Assembly (NCBI RefSeq): GCF_004115265.2
Contig: NC_046292.1
Location: forward strand, 16,453,501 to 16,517,500
Source of the DNA: Rhinolophus ferrumequinum
Taxonomy: Eukaryota; Chordata; Mammalia; Chiroptera; Rhinolophidae
Length of the DNA stretch: 64,000 bases
Reading direction: 5' to 3'
The notes beneath the pieces were generated by a model. The model had not been told where the DNA came from. It did not search any database and worked only from the letters and a program-made list of their open reading frames with translations. Shown in pieces: positions 33,301 to 41,273 of the stretch. Within the stretch, counting starts at the first letter, position 1, and each line of letters opens with the position of its first letter. Made by a program: the position numbers and the translations under genes.

Positions 33301-33649
33301 GATGTCCATCTACCTCAAGCCAATTCTCCACCCACTGGGGTAGGGAACCTGGCACCCCAGTTCAGACAGCTGGCTGCACCCCCGAATCTTGAGGTTCAGT
33401 TGTGTCTCTGGAAGAACCCAGGGTCTGAGGCCTCTCATCTTTCCTAGTAACCTGAGCTACAAGCACTTCTCCAGGGAAACTCAGCATCCAGTTCAGCCTG
33501 AGTAGAGAAGAAACTGAAACTGGCCGTCCTGGGCTGGGTGGGGTGCAGGGAGATACCCTGGTCACTGGCTCCTGGGTAAGGGGGCCACGGGGCAATGGAC
33601 ACTCACCGACCAGGGATCCCGCAGCGAGGATGGTCAGTAGCGTCCTCAT
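17356..33649 (-). CDS. IL22RA1: IL22RA1 (interleukin-22 receptor subunit alpha-1), complete, seven exons
   Basis: Exons in transcript order: 33649-33607, 29246-29114, 28198-28020, 25860-25685, 23335-23197, 19531-19410, 18309-17356. All have AG/GT junctions and the frame is kept throughout: 1746 bases, 581 residues (human 574). Known role: the JAK1-associated signalling chain on epithelial cells that pairs with IL10RB for IL-22 and with IL20RB for IL-20/IL-24, acting mainly through STAT3. Seen here: signal peptide MRTLLTILAAGSLVG; two FN3 domains (about 18-117 and 120-223) with KKGCQQITRKSCNLT, and KPPDVTC opening the second; one membrane helix in exon 6 (GAFLFSMGFLVAGLCYLSY, about 232-250); and a long tail from residue 265. 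The tail carries YLGQ at 326 and a 13-residue series of YxPQ motifs at 351, 364, 377 and 390, ending ...FRGLALTVQWEP. Nothing suggests it is broken. Start context is ordinary (CCCCAATGAGG). Confidence 0.97.
19410..19531 (-). CDS. IL22RA1: IL22RA1 exon 6 (transmembrane exon)
   Basis: 122 bases, phase 1 to 0. Encodes DQTWTYSFSG, the membrane helix and YRYITKPPTPPNSL. Acceptor CACACAG|ACCAG, donor CCCTG|GTAAGC. Confidence 0.96.
21065..21265 (-). repeat. MIR SINE
   Basis: Plus strand CCTTGCCCAAGGTCACACAG and TTACAGATAATGAAGCTGAT; reverse-oriented MIR. Confidence 0.75.
21555..21790 (+). repeat. MIR SINE
   Basis: CTCCTCTGTAAAATGGGGAT and tail AGCAAGTACTTAATAAATAG; nearly full length. Confidence 0.75.
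22590..22835 (+). repeat. MIR SINE
   Basis: CACCTGTGTGACCTTAGGCA and CCTCACCTGTAAAATGAGGA; nearly full length. Confidence 0.8.
23197..23335 (-). CDS. IL22RA1: IL22RA1 exon 5
   Basis: 139 bases: HLAGKQREYEFIGLTPDTEF then KESAPYECRVKTLP, the second half of FN3 domain 2. Acceptor AAATTCAG|CACC, donor TGCCAG|GTAAGT. Confidence 0.96.
23628..23805. repeat. (CAC/CAT)n trinucleotide tract
   Basis: About 180 bases of imperfect CAC, CAT and ACC triplets in IL22RA1 intron 4, only about 300 bases from exon 5. His/Pro/Thr-rich translations of it are artefacts. Confidence 0.9.
23822..24235 (+). mobile_element. L1 ORF2 fragment (endonuclease region)
   Basis: The stretch GTAGTTGGAGATTGTAACAC and the translated piece FSRTHGMFTKIGHML belong to L1 ORF2 endonuclease. 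5'- and 3'-truncated, no tail; old dead copy, sense to plus, so antisense to IL22RA1. Confidence 0.75.
24380..24580 (+). mobile_element. MER5A-like hAT element
   Basis: Starts CAGTGCTTCTCAAACTTCAG, has ACCTGTATTTTTAACAAATG and GGAGATTCTGATGCCATTGG; a mostly complete non-autonomous hAT in IL22RA1 intron 4. Confidence 0.7.
24670..24722. repeat. TG run joined to G-rich run
   Basis: A short TG run followed by GGCGGGCGG, a long G homopolymer and more G runs. Predicted to form a G-quadruplex on the plus strand. Confidence 0.8.
24725..24900 (+). repeat. MIR SINE
   Basis: TCTCTGAGCCTCTGTTTTCT and a diverged MIR tail. Confidence 0.65.
25685..25860 (-). CDS. IL22RA1: IL22RA1 exon 4
   Basis: 176 bases: TTIKPPDVTCIPKVRSIQMI then DLFYHLELHINDTYHM, the first half of FN3 domain 2, with an NDT glycosylation sequon. 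Acceptor TTTCCAG|CTAC, donor CACATG|GTAAAT. Confidence 0.96.
26592..26970 (+). mobile_element. dimeric tRNA-derived bat SINE, copy 2
   Basis: Two heads in tandem: GGATGGCTCAGTTGGTTAGA at 26599 and GAATGGCTCAATTGGTTAGA at 26736, joined by a linker with GAGCTGCTGTTGAGCTTCTG. Ends in CCAATAAAACTTTAT and an A-run. Target-site duplication CTGAGTTA at 26584-26591 and 26971-26978. In IL22RA1 intron 3, antisense to the gene. Confidence 0.85.
27097..27185. repeat. short degenerate tandem repeat
   Basis: Four to five imperfect copies of a unit like ATACCATTATATGAAAA; see findings. Confidence 0.7.
27443..27472. repeat. (ATTC)n microsatellite
   Basis: About seven units of CATT, at the junction with an L2-type repeat that continues to about 27740. 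Confidence 0.85.
27475..27740. repeat. L2-type LINE fragment
   Basis: ACGTGCCAGGCACTTTGCTA, GGCTGGGAACACAG and CACTGAGCTCATGTG match a common ancient LINE (L2) stretch. Family by pattern memory. Confidence 0.4.
28020..28198 (-). CDS. IL22RA1: IL22RA1 exon 3
   Basis: 179 bases: YGQREWLAKKGCQQITRKSC, an NLT sequon, then YYARVTAISRGVRSAPKMTD. Second half of FN3 domain 1. Acceptor CCTACAG|GTACG, donor GCATA|GTGAGT. Confidence 0.96.
28255..28500 (-). repeat. MIR SINE
   Basis: Plus strand ATAATGATATCAAATATTTA, CATTCTGTGTCCCAGGCC and GGAGCCAGGATGTGAACCCA; reverse-oriented MIR just upstream (gene sense) of IL22RA1 exon 3. Confidence 0.7.
28501..28640 (-). repeat. MIR SINE fragment
   Basis: Plus strand TTACAGATGAGGGAACTGAA and GAACGAAACCCAGGTTTGCA. 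Confidence 0.7.
28735..28925 (-). repeat. MIR SINE
   Basis: Plus strand TTTGCCAGGCACTGGTGTCA and GGGAAACTGAGGCTTGGAGT. Third MIR within 0.7 kb, all in the same orientation. Confidence 0.7.
29114..29246 (-). CDS. IL22RA1: IL22RA1 exon 2
   Basis: 133 bases: HIAEETSDLLQHVKFQSSNF then ENILTWDSGPESAPDTVYSV, the first half of FN3 domain 1. Acceptor CCTGCAG|TTCAC, donor AAGAC|GTAGGC. Confidence 0.96.
29402..30078 (-). mobile_element. L1M fragment
   Basis: Plus strand reads GTAATTCTATGTTTAAGTTT and CTTACATTCCCACCAACAAT, the antisense of the L1 ORF2 C-terminal and 3' region. About 680 bases, strongly diverged, in IL22RA1 intron 1; sense to the gene. Confidence 0.8.
30410..30615 (-). repeat. MIR SINE
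   Basis: Plus strand GAAGTGCTGGGCACAGGGCT and CCAGGGTCACAGTTAGAATG. Confidence 0.7.
32178..32371 (+). mobile_element. tRNA-derived bat SINE, copy 3 (monomeric)
   Basis: GGGTGGCTCAGTAGTTAAGA head, GTTCGATTCCCACATGGGCC B-box region, ends CCCCAATATTCTCCAC and A-run. Target-site duplication AAGACTGACAGACT (32164-32177) against AAGACTGATAGACT (32372-32385), one mismatch. Confidence 0.88.
33607..33649 (-). CDS. IL22RA1: IL22RA1 exon 1 (signal peptide)
   Basis: 43 coding bases: MRTLLTILAAGSLV plus one base, donor GGTCG|GTGAGT. Matches the human signal peptide (MRTLLTILTVGSL...). Confidence 0.95.
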
Positions 33650-33984
33650 TGGGGCGGGCACAGAGCCCTCTTTTAGCCTCCACTCTGGGTCGCGCCAAGG
33701 AAAGGCTGGGAAGCTTTGCCGCCTTGGCAGCTGGCTCCACCCGGGCTGGGGCGGGGAAAGCAGGGGAGGGTGGGACCTGAGCAGTGGTAAGCAGGTACAA
33801 AGGTGCCTGGCCTGGGTGCTTCGGAATTCCAGGTTGTGGGTGGGATCCAAGGGAGTTCCCTTCCTAGTTGCAGAAAATAGCAACAGTGAGAGGCCAGCTT
33901 GTTTATCTGGTCTGGTGGCTGATTCACCCCACGACTCTTCAGTGGTTTATTGGGGAGCTGAGAGGCAGAAATGGCAAAAAGAAT

Positions 33985-34105
33985 CCATGATATACAGCCT
34001 TATCAGACAGCAATTTGGCACTATGTATCAAAAGCCTGTAACACGTGCATACCTTTTGCCCCAGTAATTCCATTGTGAGGGATTGACCCTGGATAAGGGA
34101 GCAGA
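33985..34105 (+). mobile_element. L1M fragment
   Basis: CAGCAATTTGGCACTATGTA and CCAGTAATTCCATTGTGAGG are L1 ORF2 3'-region words. Small, old piece about 0.4 kb upstream of the IL22RA1 start. Confidence 0.5.
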
Positions 34106-35079
34106 AAATATGTTCTAGAATATTCCTTGGCTTTCTTCTGGCAGGAGGAGACATAAGATGTCTACTGCCCCTCCTGTGCCCCGTATCAAAGCAGGTCCCT
34201 CATGCTGGACGAAGGGATGGGAATAGCTTTCTTCCTAGGATGTTGAGGCGAGAAGCCCAGACACCCTTATCTTGAGCCTTTGGGTTCTGGGACCTGCTAA
34301 AGGTTAGGGGGAAAAAAAAAATCTCAGACTTCAGTGACTCTTTCTATTGTGCTAAAGATGGGGGCAAAATTCCTGAATGGGACAATGAAGTTTCAACCTG
34401 CTCAGCGAAGATGTCATTCTGCTTGGCCAAACTCCCTCGTCCTCGAAGCCCGTGCTGCACGATGGTCGCGACAGCTCAGCCCACCATAGTCTCACTTCAA
34501 AAATCTTTCTAGACCTCTGGCCTGCTGCACAGTTGGCATTGTCGTAACATTATTCTTCAGTTGTACTCTGCTCAAGACTGGAAAGGAGAGACTCGTCAGC
34601 AGGTGAGATGAAACAGGACCATCTTCAAATATCGGAGGGACTGTTGCAGAGAAGAGTCTAGTGCCTTTTTGTGTAACTACCTCGAACCAAGAGAACTTGG
34701 GGGCAGTGAGGGGGCATATGAAAGAGACAGGTTTTTATTTATTTAAGGAAATAGCTCTCATTATGATGGTGTGATTGACTTGACGTGGGGCTGCTCTTGG
34801 CTGCTGGATGCATTCAGCGAGAGGCTGGGACCCCTGGGAGGTGGTCCCAGATAATCTCGTTGTCTGCTCCCTAAGATTCAGTGGTTCTTGTCTCCCCAGT
34901 GAGGGAGAAAATGTTCTGAGTGCAAAGAGCACCCCTTGTATTTCTCTGTACCCTCCACGTGGCTGAACATAGAGCAACTGTGTAGCATTCACTTATGGAA
35001 TGGACCTTTTACAGCAGCACATCGACCGGCTGATTCTCTGGCTCAGACTGCCAGGAAAATGCACTTGTTTTTTCTTGGA

Positions 35080-35430
35080 TACTTTTCTCCAACGCACCTT
35101 GCCTTGCTTTGCCTCTGAGCCTCTGTGCAAGGTGCACCTGCTGCCCAGAACACCCTTTCCACCCCGCTTTCTCTGTTTGATTCCTGTTCCTTCTTCAGAC
35201 CTCTTCTCAAATTCACTTCCTCCAGGAAGGCTTCCCTATGCGAGCCTCTCCCCCCCGGTAGTGTAGGAGCCCCAGCCCTGTGCTCCCCTGTCTCTCCCCC
35301 ATCCTATTGTCTATTGCACCATGTTATTTGTTTCCCTGTTACCAACTACGGGGACAAAGAGTGTCACATGCTCTGCTTAATATCTCCATGTCCACCACGA
35401 GCTGATACAGAGCAGGTACCTGGCGATATT
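35080..35430 (+). repeat. L2 LINE fragment
   Basis: CAGACCTCTTCTCAAATTCA and CTTCCTCCAGGAAGGCTTCC are hallmark L2 3' words. Confidence 0.75.
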
Positions 35431-35884
35431 TGCTGAATGAGCAAGTAAGCTAGGGTGCGCTAGTCCGGGCTTCACTACTGGCTGTGGAATATCCCTAAAT
35501 TGCAGAAAAAGCAGATCCTAAAATGGCAAATACTCAGGAATGTGACCTGCTACTGTCCCTTCTTTCAACACCCAGGCACTCCAGAACCTGTTATGCAGAA
35601 GCAAGGGATTCAAAAGGCAGTGGGTTGTGCTTTGGGGGAGGTAGGGAGTGCTGTACATCTCTGTGGTTGGTGACAGCAGTGAGAGCGCCTGTAGGGGATC
35701 CCTGATCATTCATGGACGGGAATAAGGCAGGAAGCATTGGCAACCTGCACCAGAACCTCTTAGAGGAAAGCCTGAGAATCAGACTTACTTTGGAGTCTCC
35801 AAACCTACACTGTGTCAGTGAGAGATATTGATTTAGATGTACCAGGTTGGGGGCCTGGATCTTGTCCTTAGCCTGCACCTGACT

Positions 35885-36000
35885 CCAGGTGACCTTGAGG
35901 TCTTGTCCCCTCTCTAGGCCTCAGTTTCTCTGTCTATAAAGGAGGCTTGGTCTAGAAGTCCTCTAAGGGCCCTTGGAATTTGAATGGCCTCTGCTTCTTT
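35885..36000 (+). repeat. MIR-like fragment
   Basis: CCTCAGTTTCTCTGTCTATA with a diverged tail. Confidence 0.5.
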
Positions 36001-36254
36001 GTCACTTTGGGGATGGAAACCTCCCCTGACCACCCAGAATTCCCTTCACGGCTATTGTTGGTGACACAAGCACGAATTCAGCTCAGCACTTAGTGACTCT
36101 GCTTATAATTTCAGCTCTTTCTCAGGGTAAGGAGTTCCCAAAGTGTATTATATGCTTACAAGACCACGTTTCATAAAAACATAAAGAAAACCCGACATCT
36201 CATGCCAGGATTCAGGGAGCAGTTTCATACGGCCCCTGGGAGCCAGGAAGTAAG

Positions 36255-36420
36255 CAGAATATGGGCTCTGGGCAGACAGACCCGGGTTCAAATCCTAGCT
36301 CTGCCACTTGCCTGCGACATGCCGGCTGCTTAATCTCTCACCCTCTGCTTTGTCATCTACGAAAGGGAAATAATAGTCTCTACTCCTCAGGGTTGCTGGG
36401 AAGGTTAGACAAGCTGATGT
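36255..36420 (+). repeat. MIR SINE
   Basis: CAGACCCGGGTTCAAATCCT, AGCTCTGCCACTTGCCTG and the tail; a well-preserved MIR. Confidence 0.8.
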
Positions 36421-37090
36421 CTCCTGACTGTCTCTGGGGAGGAGACCTCCTGCAGTGAGTCTCCTCTTACAACATGAGGACCAAGGACCAAGTGAGGTCC
36501 CTTGAAACTTTTGCAAAAACCCAGACTCCTGGGTGTGTAGGCGTGGGGATGGTGGGAGGGGGCAATGAGGACAGTGATAAATGTTTCCTCAGTTTGAGTC
36601 CGCATTAGTGCCTGAGGCCCAATTCCAGGGGTAGGGGAGTGCAGGCCTCCTACAGTTTAGGCACTGAGGCGGAATTAGGGTTGTTTAGACGAGCATTCCG
36701 TGCAGTGGCCTGCAGCTCGGAGATGCGAAGTGGGATTCTGAGCTCCTGTTGGCATCTGGCTTCCAAGATGGTCTATTTAGTATCAAGAGAAGCTAACGCT
36801 TAGGGTGGGGTGATATATGCACTGTAAGAACCGATGGGACTCACCTGGAGGCGTTGACACCTGGAGGGGGCCTCCCCTCACCTGGATGGTATATGCTGAG
36901 GCGTTCCTATCTTCGGACTCCCACTTTCTTCGAACCTACTTAGAGAGACAGTAAGGGCGGGAGAGGGGAAAGACTCTTGATAATTTATAAAGAGCTGTCA
37001 CACCTCTGTATCCTGCATCACCACATGCCGAGGGGAGGGGCTCCCTGGGCTAGAATGGGTCCTGGCACCAACGAGTATCTCTTGAATAAC

Positions 37091-37110
37091 TGACTCATGG
37101 AAATGACTCA
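37091..37110. promoter_or_regulatory. paired AP-1 motif with NFAT-like core
   Basis: TGACTCA at 37091-37097 and again at 37104-37110, separated by TGGAAA. Both heptamers are perfect AP-1 consensus and the spacer carries GGAAA, an NFAT core. About 3.4 kb upstream of IL22RA1 and 3.4 kb downstream of the IFNLR1 stop. Regulatory function is inference. Confidence 0.4.
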
Positions 37111-37140
37111 TTCCTTTAGATATAGATGTAACTTCTGGCC

Positions 37141-37162
37141 TGTGTGTGTGTGTGTGTGTGTG
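37141..37162. repeat. (TG)n microsatellite
   Basis: Eleven TG units. Confidence 0.9.
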
Positions 37163-38940
37163 TTTTATCTCTCATCACATTCACCCCACTTTGTAGACAC
37201 AGGAATGAGCTCAAGGAAGATGTGAGCAAGCAGCCATTGATTAAGCACTAAATCATATAGGAAGTAATAAATTATCATTAGGGGATTAAGGTACTGTCTT
37301 GTCTTCCACTTCTGTCCCTTTCCTTGACATTTCCCTCACTGAGCAGCTCTGGTCCTGCCCGCCTCGCCCCCACCTTGGACCAGATACTGGGTTGAAGAAC
37401 AGTCATCCACATACGACAGGAATTTGGGGTCTGGAATGGTATCATCTAATGCAAGATCTCTGGCCCTCTTGCAATTTCAGTTAGTCATATTAAAATGGAA
37501 GTCATCCATGGCCTGTCCCTTACTGACTCCAATTCATACATCAATTCCTTCATTCATTTATTCAATACCAAGTTTCCACCCTGTGCCAGGAGGAAAACAG
37601 TCCCTTCCCGAAAGTGTTCTCCACATGGGACATCCATTACCCCACCCCTCCCCTGTCCCAGTTGCCCTGAGCACCATTCTGGTAAGAGCCTATGCCGTGG
37701 GGCAGGCCTCCCACTCCACCCTTGTCCAGAAGGTGGTGGCAAACAGGTCAAGAGAAGCTCAAAAGGTGACCTGGCCTGGGATGGCAGGGTGGGAGGCAGC
37801 TGGTGATCACCCGGAGGGGAAGTTCTGCCCTGTATTTTGGAAAGGACCTACACATCCACTCAAGGGGGCAGAAGCCCCAAACTGACAACGAGCTGCAATG
37901 TGCACGTAATATGAATTGGCAAGGATATTTGGTCATAAGTACTAGAAAGCCCTGGGAGATGGCTGAAAACTAGGATTCAGGGACGCCGAGGACGGGCTGC
38001 CGTTGGGCCACAGGAATGGATCGGAACCAGGGTGTCATGTTTCTCATCTTGGCAGCTCATGTGGCGACCTCTTTCTCGTCTCTTCTGCACTCCGGCCTTT
38101 CCTGTTCCTCGGAGTGGAAAATGGGGCAGTAGTGGCCTGGCACTTACTTGGCACGTACTTCAGGTCCAGCCAGACGAGACTTCTGAATTCCAGGGAAAGG
38201 GACTTGGATCAGCTCCGCTTGGGTCCAGCGCCTACCCTGGTACCAGTCAATAGTGACAAATCTGCAAGAACAGTGCTGGACAGTTACCAGGTGGCCCTGA
38301 CAGAATTGTTGGAAGCTGGGGGACCCTCCTCCTCAGACATATAATGGAGTGAGTTTGGGTTTGCAAGGCCCACCTTGTTGGATGTTCTCTAACCTTCCAT
38401 GGAACATAGTGGCTATAGGGTGAGCTGCCAGGGTGGTGGGCACAGCTCTGGCCTCACCGTAGCAGGTGATATGGTGTCCCACCCCCACCACCATGGCACT
38501 CTTTCTTGTGCACTCACCTTGATGGATTCCAACTGCAAGTGTACCTGCAACTCTGCAGGAGGGAGTGGCCCTCTACACAGGACTGATGGGGGTTGGTACA
38601 TAAATTCCCCAGCTCCGGCCACTGGCATAACAAATTTGGAAGGTCCAACACTGAACTCGCAAAGACCCTCAGGGGGACTTGGTCGCCTGGGGCAGTGACC
38701 TGTTTGATGATGCACCTGGACAGGCTGCCTTCCCTGTCTGGCTTCCTACTCCTCTATTGGTGCTTTCTGGAATCACGGCACTGCTTTGTACTCCCAAATC
38801 CCCACCTGTGGGTCAGCTGCTGGGGAGCCAAACCAAGACTCTTATGGTCTAAACACCTAGATGAGTGGCAAGAAGCCATGAAGAAATTAGAGCACACACT
38901 TTGCCATTCAATTCTGCCTTTTTCTATAAAAATAGAGCTC

Positions 38941-38946
38941 TTTATT
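38941..38946 (-). terminator. IFNLR1: candidate IFNLR1 poly-A signal
   Basis: AATAAA on the minus strand (TTTTAAATAAAGAGC), 1.58 kb past the IFNLR1 stop. A plausible end of the 3' UTR; the human 3' UTR is long, so a further-downstream site is also possible. Confidence 0.33.
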
Positions 38947-39065
38947 TAAAATAGTTTAGGGTAGACACGAACGAGCATTAAGAAATTATTTAAATATGAT
39001 ATAAACATAAAACAAAATTGGAAATAACTACAAATTTCTAAGAACGATATATAATCTCTGTACAT

Positions 39066-39354
39066 CTGGCCTTTGAACAACACAGGTTTGAAATGCGCAG
39101 GTCCACGTACACGCAGATTTTTTTCAACAGTTAGTCCCTCGGTATCCCCGGGTTTTGCATCCGCAGATTCAACCAACCGCGGATCAAAAACAGTCTTTGT
39201 GATCCGTGGCTGGGAATCCACGGATACACAGTGCTGACTTTATGCATCGATCTACACCATTTTAGGTACAGGACTTGAGCATGTGTGGATTTTGGTATCT
39301 ACAGGGGGTCACAGAACCAATTCCCCTGTGGACACTGAGGTACTACTGAAGTTA
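39066..39354. mobile_element. Tigger/MER2-like (pogo-type) non-autonomous DNA transposon
   Basis: Contains CAACCAACCGCGGATC, GTCCCTCGGTATCCCC, GGTCCACGTACACGCAGATT and, further on, TTTTGGTATCTACAGGGGG, all characteristic of Tigger-derived short elements. It probably lies in the IFNLR1 3' UTR or just beyond its end. Confidence 0.7.
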
Positions 39355-39371
39355 CATGTGGATTTTTGACG

Positions 39372-39400
<29 letters not shown>
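39372..39400. repeat. (TG)n microsatellite
   Basis: About 14 TG units next to the Tigger-like element. Confidence 0.9.
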
Positions 39401-39402
<2 letters not shown>

Positions 39403-39779
39403 TCAGCGCCCTTAAACCCCGTATTACTCAAGAAACAACCATGCTCTGAAGAATCCTAATGTTGCTTTAACCTAAGGCATCATGCGTTCTTGACCTGATG
39501 TCCTTCAAGCGTGGCTCTGGGGCTCAGGCTAGGCGAGCTCTTTGTTGGAAAAAGGGAGAGGGATCAAGGTCCCCCTTGGCTGGGTTCTGGCTTCTGAGAA
39601 CTCAGTTTCCTGACCAAGAGGTGGAGACAGCGAGGGTGGAAGAGAAGAGGTAGACGGGAGGTGAGACAAGCTGAGAGGTGAATGCTTCCAGGTGCTCTGA
39701 GTTTAGGGGTCACAGGTGGGAAATGCCCAGTGGTCTCCGCAGAGTCTGGGGACACAGAATCCTATCAGCCACCACGCAG

Positions 39780-40010
39780 ACAGTGCCAATGATATGCAGG
39801 CCCTGTGTCATACACCTCTGTCTCAGAACCCTCCCCACGCCCAGGTGGGAGGTGCAGATGAGGAAACTCAGGTACAGAGAAGGAAGGTAGCTTACCCAAG
39901 GCCATAAGTCATACAAGCAGGAAATGGCAGAGCTGGGATTCGGACACAGGTCTGTCTGATAGTAAAACTCTGCAGTTCTATGACTAAGAGACTGGGATTT
40001 GAATGACAGC
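39780..40010 (-). repeat. MIR SINE
   Basis: Plus strand GATGAGGAAACTCAGGTACA and GGGATTCGGACACAGGTCTG; reverse-oriented, inside the probable IFNLR1 3' UTR. Confidence 0.75.
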
Positions 40011-40523
40011 CGCCCTTTCCCTCCCGCTCCAACACCCTCAGCCAGCTAGATTTTTCTTCACTGGGGCCCACCCTCGGGGACTCATGAATCAGAAGGCTGA
40101 GACTCGGGAAGGAGGGTGCTGGAGAGAGACAGGAGACTGCTGATATGGCTGTTCCTCCAAACTTTGTCCCCTCGGTGCACATGACCCCAATATGGTGTCA
40201 CTCCTTGATGTCCACTATGATCTGACCTTACCTGTTTCATGTGGTCCAGGGATGATTTTTCCACCTGGCCTGTCACCCAGGGACAGTGGGATGATCTGAG
40301 CGCAGCCCATCCATTTGTCTAGTCCTTTGAGCTCAGCCCAAAGCTGGTGGGTCACAGGATGGAGTGGCTTCTTATTGCTCCGCCTGACAAACAGCCGCTA
40401 CTAGTAGCCGCAAGAACCCTCCACCACCCCAGTGACAATGCTCCAGGCTTTCAAGTCTCAGTGGCATCTTGGCTCCTTGAGAAGCTCAGTAGCACCAGAT
40501 TTGGCAGGAAGCCGGGGGACAGC

Positions 40524-41273
40524 TCACCTGGCCATATAATGCCCCAGTGTCCTACCCCTGGCCTCAGTCCTCTGGAGGCTGTCAGCCCCCCAGATGCTGG
40601 TACCACTGTCCTCAATTTCTGAGTCCCTCTCACCCTCTTCTTCCTCCTTCGCCTCCTCCTCTTCTTCCTCTCCCTCTTCAGGGCTGCTGTCCCAGCAGAA
40701 GGTCAGTGTCTGAAGAGAAACTAGGGGCTCCCTGGGGCCCAGATTCAACGTTGGTGATGAGGAGCCCCAATTGGCCCAGGAAGAGAGGTCGTCTTTCGGG
40801 AGCTCTTCCAGGGAACTCGAGTCCTTGGAGAATTCGGGGACTGGGAGCGGCTCCTCACACCCATCCCTACTCAGCCTTTGACCGGGCCCCTTCTTGGCCA
40901 AATAGCCAGAGGACCCAGCCTCGTCCCAGGGGGAGGAGTTCACAGTGCTGGCCCAGCTTCCATCTGAGGAGTCCCGGGCAGGGGAGACTTTGAACTGGTC
41001 GCCTGCTTCAGAGTGCCTCAGGGGCTGGTGCTCCTGCACCAGGAAGCGGGGGGCTTCAATGTAGGGCTGGAAGCTGACGCTGTTATCTGTGTCCTCGTCA
41101 TCTTCCTCAGCACTGTCCTCTGATTCTGCCGGGATGCTGGCGGGGGCCGTGACTCTTGGGGTCAGCCTGACCCTTCTGGTCACTTCCTTTTGAGGACAGA
41201 ACGCCAAGTCATCCAGGGACTCTGGGCCACCGGGCTCAAAAGTTGCAATGGGGTGTCTGTGTGCAGAAAAGTC
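40524..41273 (-). CDS. IFNLR1: IFNLR1 exon 7 (intracellular tail)
   Basis: 750 bases with stop. Starts DFSAHRHPIATFEP and ends TLGHYMAR. An acidic stretch EEGEEEEEEAKEEEEGE lies at about 40630-40685. Compared with human (memory), a segment after HSEAG is shorter and the acidic run is longer. Acceptor CAAATCAG|GACT. Confidence 0.97.
   Translation of the reverse strand, partial: DFSAHRHPIATFEPGGPESLDDLAFCPQKEVTRRVRLTPRVTAPASIPAESEDSAEEDDEDTDNSVSFQPYIEAPRFLVQEHQPLRHSEAGDQFKVSPARDSSDGSWASTVNSSPWDEAGSSGYLAKKGPGQRLSRDGCEEPLPVPEFSKDSSSLEELPKDDLSSWANWGSSSPTLNLGPREPLVSLQTLTFCWDSSPEEGEEEEEEAKEEEEGERDSEIEDSGTSIWGADSLQRTEARGRTLGHYMAR

Larger units (their letters stand above)
30079..33606. other. IL22RA1: IL22RA1 intron 1, 5' part
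   Basis: Holds a MIR (30410-30615) and one bat SINE (32178-32371). 30620-32160 and 32390-33600 look unique and moderately GC-rich; no exon seen. The 5' end of intron 1 often carries regulatory sequence but I see no decisive motif. Confidence 0.5.
33650..40523. other. IL22RA1 upstream region and IFNLR1 3' side
   Basis: About 6.9 kb between the IL22RA1 start codon and the IFNLR1 stop codon. It includes the IL22RA1 promoter (GC-box-like GGGGCGGGG near 33750), old L1, L2, MIR and Tigger fragments, a TG tract and the paired AP-1 site at 37091. The right part, from about 38.9 kb, is probably the IFNLR1 3' UTR. No other coding exon was recognised. Confidence 0.55.
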
